The translations under genes and the position numbers were made by a program. From Ahaetulla prasina (taxonomy: Eukaryota > Chordata > Lepidosauria > Squamata > Colubridae), in contig NC_080543.1 of the NCBI RefSeq assembly GCF_028640845.1, forward strand, positions 5,978,959 through 6,042,958: a stretch of 64,000 bases of DNA. Reading direction: 5' to 3'. Under the pieces are notes generated by a model, which was not told the DNA's origin, searched no databases, and saw only the letters and a program-made list of their open reading frames with translations. Below, one piece after another: positions 40,266-52,117 of the stretch (positions are counted from its first letter, which is position 1; each line of letters opens with the position of its first letter).

Positions 40266-40917
40266 CCAATTCCTGTACCCATCTCCAATTAAAGCAGTAT
40301 TAGTCAGCAAAAGATATAAAAAACCTGGCAAAGATCAGAAAAGGATTGTCTGTTTATAATCTAACCGGCCACTTGCCATTAAGGGTCACGATTCAACAAC
40401 AACTGATGCAATACCTGATGTCTATTGTGCTTCCTGGAATCCGCTCCTTCCCCCCTCCCTCCCCCAATTTCTATAAACCCAAGGAAGGGATATTAATAAA
40501 CCTTGCTGACTAATTTCTGTCTAGCTGCGCCTCCAATCAATATTCAACTTTTACCTTTTATGACATCAGCGGGAGATTAAAAGGGAGAAAAAAAAATATT
40601 TGGTTTCCATAGCTCACGGTAAGGAAAACTCACAGAAGTCTTTGTATCTCTGCGTTCAAGCAAGTGTGCTATGCTGTAAGAATTTTTTTTTAATTTGTAA
40701 GCAAACAAACATACAATACATTATCAATTGTTCAGTGCTTCATCTGGGCACATCTTTTGTGTTGTCTCCTTCTTGTTCGCCAATGTTAATCATTTTATAA
40801 TATCATCGTTTCATTTATTGCAACATTTCTTCCACGTTTCTTGCTTTGCTATTAATACATTTATCAATCTTCTCCTCTTTTTTCGTCCCATGTTTCATTA
40901 CAACATTACCCTATATA
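40266..40917. other. No recognised feature
   Basis: AT-rich DNA with no exon, RNA gene or identifiable repeat family, between the MITE carrying LTR A and a CR1 element. Confidence 0.5.
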
Positions 40918-41790
40918 TATTTGCAGATGACACCAAGCTGGCAGGAATAGCCAACACTCCAGAAGATAAAGGCTCAAGATACAGAAGGATCTTGACAGAC
41001 TTGAACATTGGGCGCTATCTAACAAAATGAAATTCAACAGTGAAAATAGGAAGGTTCTACATTTAGGCAAAAAATCCAAAATGCACAGGTACCGTATATG
41101 TGGTACCTGGCTCAACAGTAGCACCTGTGAGAGGGATCTTGGAGTCCTAGTGGATAACCATTTAGATATGAGCCAGCCGTGTGCAGCAGCTGCCAAAAAA
41201 GCCAACACAGTTCTAGGATGCATTAACAGAGGGATAAAATCAAGATCAGGTGAAGGGTTAATACCCCTTTATAATGCCTTGGTAAGGCCACATTTGGAAT
41301 ATTGCATCCAGTTTTGTTTGCCACGATGTAAACAAGATGTTGAGACTCTAGAAAGAGTGCAGAGAAGAGCAACAAGGATGATTAGGAGACTGGAGGCTAA
41401 AACATATGAAGAACGGTTGCAGGAACTCGGTATGTCTCGTTTAATGAAAAGAAGGACTAGGGGAGACATGATAGCAGCGTTCCAATATTTCAGGGGTTGC
41501 CGCAAAGAAGAGGGAGTCAAACTATTCTCCAAAGCACCTGAGGGTAGAACAAGAAGCAATGGGTGGAAACTAATCAAGGAGAGAAGCAACTTAGAGCTAA
41601 GGATAAATTTCTTGACAGTTAGAACAATTAATCAGTGGAACAACTTGCCTGCAGAAGTTGTGAATGCTCCAACACTGGAAATTTTTAAAAAACTGTTGGA
41701 TAACCATTTGTCTGAAATGGTGTAGGATTTCCTGCCTGGGCAGGGGGTTGGACTAGAAGACCTCCAAGGTCCCTTCCAACTCTGTTATTA
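40918..41790 (+). pseudogene. CR1 LINE pol C-terminus, long copy
   Basis: It starts with FADDTKLAGIANT in the reverse transcriptase catalytic motif (FADD). After a frameshift (between 41000 and 41030) about 230 codons are open: KVLHLGKKSKMHRYRICGTW, CERDLGVLVDNHLDMS, LYNALVRPHLEYCIQF, KRRTRGDMIAAFQYFRGC and LDNHLSEMV. The CR1 3' UTR follows to TCTGTTATTATT and (TACA)n. This is the best CR1 copy in the window. Confidence 0.92.
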
Positions 41791-41849
41791 TTATTATATA
41801 CATACATACATACGTACATACATACATACATACATACATACATCTTTTC

Positions 41850-42240
41850 TAACCAATGATAAAATTGTCCCCATATCTTAAAGTATTCATATTCCTCTCT
41901 TTTTTTAAATTGTCAAAGTCAATCTATTCATTTCTGCACAATCCAATATTTTCTTAATTACTTCCCCCTCTGTAGGGATTTTCTCTGCTTTCCATCTTTG
42001 CGCAAATACTATCTTCGCTGCAGTTATTATGTGAATAATCAAATATATATTTTCTTTACTAAATTTCTCTGGTAGGATACCCAGTAGGAACAGTTCAGGT
42101 TTTAAATCTATATGTTGTTGTATCATTTCTTCTAACCATGTTTTAATTTTAATCCAATAGTTGTTTTTTTTTGCTTTTGGATATGTCCACCACATGTGAT
42201 AATACGATCCTGGTATCTGATGACATTTCCAGAATTACGC
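41850..42240 (-). pseudogene. L1 LINE ORF2 C-terminal fragment
   Basis: The minus strand is open with WWTYPKAKKNNYWIKIKTWL, EMIQQH, LLGILPE and IITAAKIVFAQRWK, which resembles the conserved C-terminal region of L1 ORF2 proteins. Confidence 0.75.
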
Positions 42241-42352
42241 TGTAAGAATTTAAATAGCCTCATTTCATTCCTGTTTGTTATTTTTTGTCCGAATAAAGTG
42301 GCTATTAATCCCTGTGCGATGGTTAAAATTACGGCCCTGTTTTTATGATTTC

Positions 42353-42858
42353 TGTTGTGTCTTGCCCGCTCTCACCGCAGCCGGGGCCTTTTTATCTGCT
42401 TCCGAACGCTGAGGAATGTCCTAGTATGCCTCTCGGCCCCAGCTCTGGCTCCATGCCCAGACAGGCTGCGGAGGAGGGAGCACCTCCCGGCCCCAGCCCT
42501 GGCTCCATGCCCAGGCAAACGGAGCAACTAGACCCCTCCCCCTCCCCCTCCCCTGAGGGAGGTCAATTGCCAACAGCTGCAGACTGGAGTGACCCTCGCG
42601 TCAGAAGACTTGATAGGCGGAGGCAACAGAAGGAAGGGAGGGGCAGACTGAGTCATGGAGCCACACCCCATGGCCTATATAAAGGATCTGCTTTCTGGCA
42701 GTCTCTGAGTCAGGCAAAGTCTAAACATATCTTGCTGAAGTCACTTTCTGGTCTCCTGCCTGCCTTGAGGACTTTGCTAGGACTTTGGCAGAGCTGCAGA
42801 GGCACCCCTGATTCGGATTTCCCTGACCCGGCCGTCAGCGGAGGAGTGGGACACGACA
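42353..42858 (+). mobile_element. Solo LTR, TGTTGTG family (copy F)
   Basis: It is flanked by the perfect 5-bp duplication ATTTC. It begins TGTTGTGTCTTGCC and ends GGGACACGACA. The U3 frame is open from base 2 through DPRVRRLDRRRQQKEGRGRL. Because of a small deletion the usual stop is out of frame, so the frame stays open to the LTR end. TATATAAAGGATCTGC is at 42676-42691. Confidence 0.92.
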
Positions 42859-42963
42859 ATTTCAGTATGTTTTTGCAGATGCAAAATGATTTGGAAATCT
42901 TAAAGTACCTTTTTCGGGTGTTCTGATCCTAGAGGCCGGTTAAATATGTGGGGGAGGGGGAAT

Positions 42964-43370
42964 AGAAAGTCCTCAACTTACGATCACAACTGAACGCCCA
43001 ACATTTCCGTTGCTGAGAGAGACAGCTGTTCGGTGAGTTTTGCCAGATTTTCCAATCTTTTTTTTCTCCTTCCAGCGTCGTTAAGTGAATCACTGCGGTT
43101 GTCAAACTAGCGACATGGTTGTTAAGTGAATCTGGCATCCCCTTTTGACTTTGCTCGCTGGAAGGTCGCAAAAGGGGATCATGTGACCCCCCCCCCCCGG
43201 GACGCTGCAGCCGTCATAACTATGAGTCAGTTGCCAAGCGTCTGATCACGTGACCGCGAAGGTGCTGCAATGGTCGTAAGTGTGAAAAATGGTCCATCGG
43301 TTAATTTTTTGGGGGTCTGTTGTAAACTTTGGTCACTAAAACGAATAGATGTATGTCGAGGACTGCCTGG
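42964..43370 (-). mobile_element. TA-type TIR MITE
   Basis: The ends AAGTCCTCAACTTACGATCAC and TATGTCGAGGACTGCCTG are near-inverse. The interior matches 2050-2448 in reverse. Confidence 0.7.
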
Positions 43371-43454
43371 AGTTATTTAGCAGATTGAAATCCTGTTTTT
43401 CCCCCCCCTCCACTCACCCACCTAGAGGGAACTAATTAGTGAACTGATTTAAAA

Positions 43455-44635
43455 CAAAATAAAATAGAATAGAATAGAATAGAATAGAATAGAATAGAAA
43501 TAATAGAATGGAATGGAATGGAATGGAATGGAATAGAATAGAATAGAATAGAATAGAATAAGAATCGAATCGAATCGAATCGAATTGAATAGAAATAATG
43601 GAATGGAATGGAATAGAATAGAATAGAATAGAATAGAATAGAAATAATGGAATGGAATGGAATGGAATGGAATGGAATGGAATAGAATAGAATAGAATGG
43701 AATAGAATAGAATAGAATAGAAATAATGGAATGGAATGGAATGGAATGGAATGGAATAGAATAGAATAGAATAGAATAGAATAGAATAGAAATAATGGAA
43801 TGGAATGGAATGGAATGGAATAGAATAGAATAGAATAGAAATAATGGAATGGAATGGAATGGAATGGAATGGAATAGAATAGAATAGAATAGAATAGAAT
43901 AGAATAGAATCGAATCGAATCGAATCGAATCGAATCGAATAGAATAGAATAAGAATCGAATCGAATCGAATAGAATAGAATAGAATAGAATAGAAATAAT
44001 GGAATGGAATGGAATGGAATAGAATAGAATAGAATAGAATAGAATAGAATAGAAATAATGGAATGAAATGGAATGGAATGGAATGGAATGGAATAGAATA
44101 GAATAGAATAGAATAGAATAGAATAGAATAGAAATAATGGAATGGAATAGAATAGAATAGAATAGAATAGAAATAATGGAATGGAATGGAATGGAATAGA
44201 ATAGAATAGAATAGAATAGAATAGAATAGAAATAATGGAATGGAATGGAATGGAATGGAATGGAATGGAATAGAATAGAATAGAATAGAATAGAATAGAA
44301 TAGAATAGAATAGAATAGAAATAATGGAATGGAATGGAATGGAATGGAATAGAATAGAATAGAATAGAAATAATGGAATGGAACGGAATGGAATGGAATG
44401 GAATAGAATAGAATAGAATAGAATAGAATAGAATAGAATAAGAATCGAATCGAATCAAATCGAATCGAATCGAATCGAATAGAAATAATGGAATGGAATG
44501 GAATGGAATAGAATAGAATAGAATAGAATAGAATAGAAATAATGGAATGAAATGGAATGGAATAGAATAAGAATAGAATAGAATAGAATAGAATAAGAAT
44601 AGAATAGAATAGAATAGAATAGAATAGAATAGAAT
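43455..44635. repeat. (AATAG/AATGG/AATCG)n array, 1.2 kb
   Basis: Pentanucleotide blocks GAATA, GAATG and GAATC are arranged in repeated order, each block set ending AGAAATAATGG, with several AAGAATCGAATCG inserts. The array is continuous with the 3' end of the L3-like LINE at 44636. Very long Ser/Phe/Tyr-Ile-Leu open frames are a consequence of the unit length. Confidence 0.95.
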
Positions 44636-44830
44636 TTTTTATTGGCCAAGTGTGATTGGACACACAAGGAATTTGTCTTGGTGCATACGCTCTCAGTGTA
44701 CATAAAAGAAAAGATACCTTCATCAAGGTACAACACTTACAACACTTAATGATAGACGTAGGGTACAAATTTAACACTTAATGATACAACAGTTAGTGAT
44801 AGTCATAGGCTACAAATAAGCAATCAGGAT
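44636..44830 (-). mobile_element. CR1/L3-like LINE 3' end
   Basis: The minus strand has ACCTTGATGAAGGTATCTT, the CACTTGGCCAATAAAAAATT end, then the pentanucleotide array. Same family as 38060-38625. Confidence 0.85.
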
Positions 44831-45073
44831 CTAAGCAATCTAAGCAGGGTGAAGCCTGATTAATATTTAGATGGGACAGCACTGATTTTCCTTCCTGATC
44901 AAATATTATTCCTTCGTTTGGCATTAGACAAATTTGAAGCTAGTGTCAATTAATTCCCACGAATAACATTTCGATTACTGCGAATCAGTGGAAATGGTTT
45001 AGCGGTGGTACATTTATTTGCTCTCCTAGTGGATCCAGAGAGATACGGCATTGAATGCCGATCATCTTCTTTT

Positions 45074-45424
45074 AAAGGTAAAGGTTCCCCTGGCCCATAT
45101 GTGCTAGTCGTTCCCGACTCTAGGGGGTGGTGCTCATCTCCATTTCAAAGCCGAAGAGCCAGCTCTGTCCAAAGACATCTCCGTGGTCATGTGGCCGGCA
45201 TGACTCAATGCCAAAGGCGCACGGAATGCTGTTACCTTCCCACCAAAGGTGGTCCCTATTTTTCTACTTGCATTTTTTACGTGCTTTCGAACTGCTAGGT
45301 TGGCAGAAGCTGGGACAAGTAATGGGAGCTCACCCCGTTACACGGCAGCACTAGGGATTCGAACCACTGAGCTGCCGACCTTTCAATCGACAAGCTCAGC
45401 GTCTTAGCTACTGAGCCGCCATGT
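45074..45424 (-). mobile_element. Sauria SINE (minus), near full length
   Basis: On the minus strand the tRNA-related head with A and B boxes (GGTTCGAATCCCTAG) is followed by GTTGGCAG-complement and ACCACCTTTGGTGGGAAGG, GCCTTTGGCATTGAGTCATG, then AGTCGGGAACGACTAGCAC. I recognise this as the squamate-specific Sauria SINE. Confidence 0.92.
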
Positions 45425-45449
45425 CCCTTCTTTTTTTCTTTCAACAACC

Positions 45450-45640
45450 CCATAATTCTTCACGGGGTGGAGTTTGGGTAGCTGAATGGAGCTGAGTGTT
45501 TACTGGCCGGATGCTCTTCCTGTCGCTAATGCGGAGTTTTGTTCAGTAGATATATTCTCATTGTGCCCAGAGAGAAAAATATCTACCTCTACCTAGGATC
45601 GAACTCCCAGCCTCCTGATTGTGATTGCGTGATTGTGATT
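45450..45640 (-). mobile_element. tRNA-derived SINE (minus)
   Basis: Same family as 1415-1632: TACCTAGGATCGAACTCCCAG, ATATATTCTCATTGTGCCCAG and GGCCGGATGCTCTTCCTGTC. Confidence 0.7.
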
Positions 45641-45989
45641 GCGTGATTGTGATTCAATGGCGTTGAATGCCTGTAAGGCAACTTTTTTTTTTATTGTTTT
45701 GTTTTTAAAAGAAGAAAATCTCAAAGCAACTTGCAAGGGTGGTTCAACTTGAGAGATTGGCTCCTCAAACTCTCTGGATGAGAAAAGATTCAGACCACGT
45801 GCAAACTCGCTGGAAAAGAGGGAAAAGCAACGATTTTACAGTGTGTTAACATCATAATTCTTGAAATGGAGCAAATAAAGAGGAGGGATTATTTGTGATT
45901 AGCATTTCGCACACTTCTTCCTGAACTGCGGGGAACACAAGCTGTTGTTGTTGTTGTTATTCTCAAAAAGGGCCAGTCGGTATTTTCCT

Positions 45990-47110
45990 TGGATGGCAAA
46001 ACTTGTGAACAGAGAGAGAGAGAGAGACAGACAGATAGACAGAGGGAAGGATGGAGGAGGAGGAGAGAGAGAGAAAAAGACAGAGAGAGAGAGGGAGGGA
46101 GGGAGGAGAAAGAGACAGAGAGAGAGGGAGGGAGGGAGAATGGGGGAGAGAGACAGACAGACAGAGAGAGGGAAGGATGGAGGAGGGGGAGAGAGAGAGA
46201 AAAAGACAGAGAGAGAGAGAGGGAGGGAGGAGAGAGAGACAGAGAGAGAGGGAGGGAGGGAGAATGGGGGAGAGAAACAGACAGATACAGAGAGGGAAGG
46301 ATGGAGGGGAGAGAGAGAAAAAGAAAGACAGAGAGAGAGAGGGAGGGAGGGAGAATGGAGGAGAGAGACAGACAGAGAGGGATGGATGGATGGAGGGGGA
46401 GAGAGAGAGACAGAGGGAGTGATGGAGGGGGAGAGAGAGAGAGAGACAGAGAGAGGGAGGGAGGAGAAAGAGACAGAGAGAGAGGGAGGGAGGGAGAATG
46501 GGGGAGAGAGACAGACAGACAGAGAGAGGGAAGGACGGAGGGGGAGAGAGAGAGAAAAAGACAGAGAGAGAGAGGGAGGGAGGAGAGAGAGACAGAGAGA
46601 GAGAGAGGGAGGGAGGGAGAATGGGGGAGAGAAACAGACAGATACAGAGAGGGAAGGATGGAGGGGAGAGAGAGAAAAAGAAAGACAGAGAGAGAGAGGG
46701 AGGGAGGGAGAATGGAGGAGAGAGACAGACAGAGAGGGATGGATGGATGGAGGGGGAGAGAGAGAGACAGAGGGAGTGATGGAGGGGGAGAGAGAGAGAG
46801 AGACAGAGTGAGAGAGGGAGGGAGAGAGGGGAAGAGAGATAGACAGAGAGAGAGGGCTGGAGGGAGGGAGAGGGAGAGGGAGGAGAGAGGAGGAGAGACA
46901 GACATAGACAGAGGGAAAGATGGAGGGGGAGAGAGAGACAGAGGGAGAGAGGGAGGGAGGGAGAGATGGAGTGGGAGAGAGAGAGAAAAAGAGAGACAGA
47001 GAGAGAGAGGGAGAGAGGGAGGCAGAATGGGGGAGAGAGATAGACAGACAGAGAGAGAGAGGGATGGAAGGGGAGAGAGAGGGAGGGAGGAGAGAGAGAG
47101 AGAAAAAAAA
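45990..47110. repeat. GA-rich array with 357-bp higher-order repeat
   Basis: Purine-rich GAGAGACAGACAG and GGGAGGGAGAATGG blocks. The rare string GAAACAGACAGATACAG occurs at 46274 and 46631, and the following GGATGGATGGATGG at the same spacing of 357 bp. Confidence 0.95.
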
Positions 47111-47138
47111 ATAACGGCATCTTTAAAAAGGCTTTACA

Positions 47139-47729
47139 GTTAGTGCTCAATTTACGATGATTGGAACCAGAATGCCTGTTTCTAAGCAAGGTGGTTTGAA
47201 TCGAGCCTGAATTTATGACTATTTTGCCCCTTGCGGTTGTTAAGTGAATCACAGGGTCGTTAAGCGAGCCCAGCTTCCACATGGACTTTGCTTGTTTAGA
47301 AGGTTGCATAAGGGGATCACGTGACCCTGGGACACTGCAACCGTCATCAATACACAAGCACCTGAATTTTGATCCCGTGACCATGGGGATGCCGCAGAGT
47401 GCTGTGTTGGCCTAGAGATGGAGCTCTCGCCTCATTATCGGGAGGTTGTGAGTTCGATCCTAGGTAGGAGCAGATATTTCTGTCTCTGGGAGACACTGAG
47501 AATATATCCGCTGGACAAAACTCCGCATTGGCAACAGGAAGGGCATCCGGCCAGTAAACACTCAGCTCCATTCAGCTGCCCAGACTCTACCCCGTAGGAG
47601 ATTATGGGGTCATTAAAAGAGGATGACGATGATGACGCCATGGTGGCTGAGGTCACAAATCCCTTTTTTCAGCGATGTCGTAACTTCAAACAGTTGTTAG
47701 ACGAATGGTCGTACATTGAGGACTATCCA
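47139..47729. mobile_element. TA-type TIR MITE split by a tRNA-SINE
   Basis: The ends GTGCTCAATTTACGATG and GTACATTGAGGACTA are from the MITE. At 47399-47650 there is a plus-oriented tRNA-derived SINE, with head TGGCCTAGAGATGG and B box GAGTTCGATCCTA. Confidence 0.7.
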
Positions 47730-47734
47730 CCTTG

Positions 47735-48450
47735 ATGGTGGTGGAGCAAACCATTTGAGACGTCACCCTAAACCCCGATGGGATTTGTTTGCCCATTGGG
47801 CCGTCGCAGCCCCTGTGTTTTCTAAGCCATGATTTGTAGCTTAGTGTAATTTATATATGAAGCCGGGCAACTGCAGCGTATTTAGCAAAACTTGGTGTCG
47901 CACAATAAAGGATGCGATGTGTTTGTACCTGCGTTGACGTTTGGCACTGAGGTGCGCTGAAAACCTGATATTCTAAAACCGCTTTTGAGCGGTTTTTAAT
48001 TCCATCCCTCTTGTGTAGTGTATATATTTCATTTGATGCAGCGAAGGGAGCTTGCCTTGCCTTGCAACCGTTGAACAAGCCTAAACAAGATCAGCGAAAC
48101 TATCTCGGTTTGCTCATTTTAAATTTTGCTTTGACTTTCATTTGTACTGTTTTTAGGTTTACGTTTCCGTATTCCGCATTTTTCCAAAATTGCGGCGAGA
48201 CGTTCTTGGAGGCGGGGGGAGGGGGAGGCGGGGGGGGAGGTTACCACGAAGGGAAAGATGAGATATAACTTCAATAATAGATGAATGAATGAATCAATAC
48301 TTGAAAGAAGGGCTGCAATTCCCTCTTCGCTGCCTGGCCCTTACGCAACAATATTTAGTTACGTTGCTGTATCTGAGCTGCAGCTATCCAAGGGCGAAAA
48401 GCCGTTTAATGAAAGTGATCTGGAGGCTGTCAGCTCTGCCCAATTTTAAC
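47735..48450. other. No recognised feature
   Basis: Single-copy-looking intronic sequence without an exon or known repeat. It contains a short G-run (48210-48240). Confidence 0.5.
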
Positions 48451-48451
48451 A

Positions 48452-48625
48452 GAATAACAGAGTTGGAAGGGACCTTGGAGGTCTTCTAGTCCAACCCCCT
48501 GCTCAGGCAGGAAACTCCATACTATTTCAGCCCAATGGTTGTCCAATCTCTTCTTAAAAACCTCCAGTGATGAAATTTCGTCTTAGTTCTAAGTTGCTTC
48601 TCTCCTTGATCACTCTGCTAAACAA
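48452..48625 (-). mobile_element. CR1 LINE 3' fragment (minus)
   Basis: AACAGAGTTGGAAGGGACCTTGG, CTAGTCCAACCCCCTGC and TTGTCCAATCTCTTCTTAAA. Its distal part meets an L3-like copy. Confidence 0.8.
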
Positions 48626-49048
48626 ATAATTCCCTCAACACTGTCAAACCATTTACTAAATCTGCACTATTAATCTTCTCATCGTTCCCATCACCCATCT
48701 CCTTCCAGTTATGACTGTATGGCTGTAACTTCGTTGCTGGTAATCCTTATGATTTATATTGATTTTGATTGTTTCCTGATTGCTTATTTGTACCCTATGA
48801 CTATCATTAAGTGTTGTATCATTAAGTGTTAAATTTGTACCCTATGACCATCATTAAGTATTGTAAGTGTTGTACCTTGATGAACCTATCTTTTCTTTTA
48901 CGTACACTGAGAGCAAATGCACCAAGACAAATTCCTTGTGTGTCCAATCACACTTGGCCAATAAAAAATTCTATTCTATTCTATTCTATTCTATTCTATT
49001 CTATTCTATTCTATTCTATTCTATTCTATTCTATTCTATTCTATTCTA
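48608..49048 (+). mobile_element. CR1/L3-like LINE 3' end with (TATTC)n tail
   Basis: ATCACTCTGCTAAACAAATAA start, then CCTTGATGAACCTATCTTTTC and CACTTGGCCAATAAAAAATT, followed by (CTATT)n at 48970-49048. It is inserted within CR1 sequence. Confidence 0.85.
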
Positions 49049-49219
49049 TGAGTTTCCACCCATTGCTTCTTGTCCTGCCTTCAGGTGCTTTGGAGAATAT
49101 GATGCTTACACTATGCTCAAAACCAAATACATAAGTGAATTTTAGCTCACGGTTATGTCCTATTTCAAATAGCATTCTGGAAAAAAACTATAAGATATTT
49201 TCCTAAGAAAACAAAGCAG

Positions 49220-49595
49220 AAATCAGAAATAGAATAACAGAGGTGGGAGGGACCTTGGAGGTCTTCTAGTCCAACCCCTGCTTAGGCAGGAAACCCTACA
49301 GCACTTCAGACAAATGGTTATCCAACATCTTAAAAACTTCCAGCTCTGGAGCATTCGCAACTTCTGGAGGCAAGTTGTTCTACTGATGTAATTGTTCTCA
49401 CTGTCAGGAAATTTCTCCTTAGTTCTAAGTTGATTCTCTCCTTGATGAGTTTCCACCCATTGCTTCTTGTCCTGCCCTCAGGTGCTTTGGAGAATAGTTT
49501 GACTCCCTCTTCTTTGTGGCAACCCCTGAGATATTGGAAGACTGCTGTCATGTCTCCCCTAGTCCTTCTTTTCATTAAACCAGACATTTTGCTGA
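49220..49595 (-). mobile_element. CR1 LINE 3' fragment (minus)
   Basis: The minus strand has SGLMKRRTRGDMTAVFQYLR, SKAPEGRTRSNGWK, then the 3' UTR to 49225. Confidence 0.85.
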
Positions 49596-49654
49596 AAGGG
49601 AAGAAAAAGTTATGGAAAATAGACAGCCTTTTAAGTAACCAGGCCCCATGCCCA

Positions 49655-49990
49655 GGGGTGGGATCCTACCGGTTTAACAACCGGTTTGCTAGGCCTGCAC
49701 TTTGTGCTCACTCTCTCGCTGCGCTCACCCATGCGGGCGCAGTTTGGAGAAAACACACCTTCCGCCAGTGGTGGGTTGCTACCAGTTCGTCTCTGCCTAC
49801 CCGCCCGGATGCTTCTGCGCATGCCCATGAGCGAACCGGGAGTGACGGGTTTTGAAACCCGCCCCTGCCTTCCGCGTTGCTGCCGCCAAGGAAAATACAG
49901 GTGAGTATAACGCAGCGGCAGGCAGGCGGGCCCACTTCAAAATTAAAGCGAACCAGTTCTAAATTCAGTCTGCTGGGCTGTTGACACTTT
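49655..49990. mobile_element. Nested GC-rich MITEs
   Basis: GGGTGGGATCCTACCGGTTT start and CAGTGGTGGGTTGCTACCAG inner start, with the TGCGCATGCCCATG core. Confidence 0.55.
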
Positions 49991-50099
49991 CACTTCATGA
50001 TTTATTAACTTTCATCCATAACGGTGCATTCCAAACAACATAAATCCTCATAAATCTTCATTAATAAGCCCTGTGAAGTGAAGGAAAGGTCCTTACCCC

Positions 50100-50265
50100 A
50101 CCACGGTCATGGCCACGCCCCGTGGATTTTGGCAATCATGAGGATATATCCGAAGACCCAAATCTTCCTTTTTTTATGTATAGCACAAGGGTGTATAATG
50201 TATTTTCTTTTTTGTTTGTTGGAAAAAAGTAATAAAAAAAAATAAAAAAAATAAATAAAGCGAAC
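50100..50265 (+). mobile_element. L1 LINE 3' end with A-rich tail
   Basis: GGATTTTGGCAATCATGAGG then ATATCCGAAGACCC, TAGCACAAGGGTGTATAATG, ending in (AAATA)n. It matches the 54485-55010 element in opposite orientation. Confidence 0.7.
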
Positions 50266-50524
50266 CGGTTCGCTCTCGGCTGATAGTCAGAGGTAATGGT
50301 TTGCCCGAACCGGTCAAAACTGGTAGAATCCCACCACAGCCCATGCCACAAAGGGCCTTATAAACAGTAACCAGAACTTGAACATGCGACCAGGAGCCCC
50401 TGGGCAACTACAGCTGTGGTTCATGGGACGTCCGTCACTGAACCAGCTGCAGTTTCTAACCAGTGGGTGAGCCAAGGGTCTGAATTTTGATCACGTGACC
50501 CTGGGATGCTGCTATGGTCATAAG

Positions 50525-50995
50525 TGTGAAAAATAGAATAGAATAGAATAGAATAGAATAGAATAGAATAGAATAGAATAGAATAGAATAGAATTTTTAT
50601 TGGCCAAGTGTGATTGGACACACAAGGAATTTGTCTTGGTGCATAAGCTCTCAGTGTACATAAAAGAAAAGATACGTTCATCAAGGTACAACATTTACAA
50701 CACAAATGATGGTCAATATATCAATATATATCATAAGGATTGCCAGCAACAAGTTACAGTCTTACAGTCATAAGTGGAAAGAGATTGGCGATGGGAACGA
50801 TGAGAAGATTAATAGTAGTGCAGATTCAGTAAATAGTCTGACAGTGTTGATGGAATTATTTGTTTAGCAGAGTGATGGCCTTCGGGAAAAAACTGTTCTT
50901 GTGTCTAGTTGTTCTGGTGTGCAGTGCTCTATAGCGTCGTTTTGAGGGTAGGAGTTGAAACAGTTTATGTCCAGGATGCGAGGGGTCTGTAACGC
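50525..50995 (-). mobile_element. CR1/L3-like LINE 3' end with (AATAG)n tail
   Basis: (AATAG)n at 50528-50592 leads into the complement of CACTTGGCCAATAAAAATTC and ACCTTGATGAACGTATC, then the pol end (GTGATGGCCTTCGGGAAAAA) and TTTATGTCCAGGATGCGAG. Confidence 0.85.
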
Positions 50996-51354
50996 CATTG
51001 TGACGTTAAACTGTCACTAAATGAACTGTTGCGAGTTGAGGACTACCTGTAATTCGATGATTGTCACACCAAGGGGGAAAAAAAATAAACTGTTAATTAG
51101 AACAAGAAAAAAGAAAAGAGTTTTCTTCCTTAAGATGCCTAGTCATCTTAAGGAAAAAACAGTCACTAGATGGGGCAATTGCTACAAACAGGAGTGTCCT
51201 GAGAACAAGGTGAGGCCAATTTAAGGAAGATAAAAACTCAGCAGCAGGTTTGCAGCATGCTCAGGAACTAAGAAGGAACCATGTAGTATGTTTTAAACTC
51301 AGCAGTTTTAAGATGTGTGGACTTCAACTCCCAGAGTTCCCCAGCCAGCATGTT

Positions 51355-51890
51355 CCCTTGCGCCATGGAACTATTATAAGGCCTTGGTAAGGCCACCCTT
51401 GGAATACAGCATCCAGTTTAGGTCGCCATGATATTAAAAAAGATGCTGAGACTCTAGAAAGAGTGCAGAGAAGAGCAACCAAGATGATGAGGGGACTGGA
51501 GGCTAAAACATATGAAGAACGGTTGCAGGAACTGGGTATGTCTAGTTTAATGAAAAGAAGGACGAGGGGAGACATGATAGCAGGGTTCTACTATCTCAGG
51601 GGTTGCCACAAAGAAGAGAGACTATTCTCTAAAGCACCTGAGGGCAGGACAAGAAGCAATGGGTGGAAACTAATCAAGGAGAGATGCAACTTAGAACTAA
51701 GGAGACATTTCCTGACAGTGAGAACAATTAATCAGTGGAACAACTTGCCTCCAGAAGTTATGAATGCTCCAACACTGGAAATTTTAAAGAAAATGTTGGA
51801 TAACCATTTGTCTGAAATGGCGTAGGGTTTCCTGCCTAGGCAGGGGGTTGGACTAGAAGACCTCCAAGGTCCCTTCCAACTCTGTTATTA
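51355..51890 (+). pseudogene. CR1 LINE pol C-terminal fragment and 3' UTR
   Basis: Plus-strand codons RVQRRATKMMRGLEAKTYEE, KRRTRGDMIAGFYYLRGC and SKAPEGRTRSNGWKLIKE, then the CR1 3' end at TCTGTTATTATT. A short L3-like end and (ATT)n at 51963-52055 follow. Confidence 0.88.
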
Positions 51891-51963
51891 TTTTAGAATT
51901 TTAGAATTTTTATTGGCCAAGTGTGATTGGACACACAAGGAATTTGTCTTGGTGCATATGCTC

Positions 51964-52054
<91 letters not shown>

Positions 52055-52117
52055 TAGAACGTAAGGAGAAATTTCCTGACAATGAGAACAATTAAGCTGT
52101 GGAGCAAATTGCCACCA

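Noticed and set aside
41027..41725. A 232-codon open frame that could be taken as a host gene
   Set aside because: It is the conserved C-terminus of CR1 pol with the CR1 3' UTR directly after it, and many decayed copies exist in the window.
43436..44777. Very long minus-strand open frames (340 and 442 codons) rich in Ser, Ile, Leu, Phe, Tyr and His
   Set aside because: They are produced by a pentanucleotide array with no in-frame stop; composition is pure repeat and the frame runs into a LINE tail.
45390..45424. tRNA gene-like A and B boxes (also at 3526, 34955, 47399, 61130)
   Set aside because: They are the tRNA-derived heads of SINEs, lacking a full cloverleaf and followed by SINE bodies.
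45889..47384. Long frames of Ser/Leu/Pro or Arg/Glu/Gly on both strands (up to 473 codons)
   Set aside because: They come from the GA-rich array; both strands and several frames are open at once, as expected of simple repeats.
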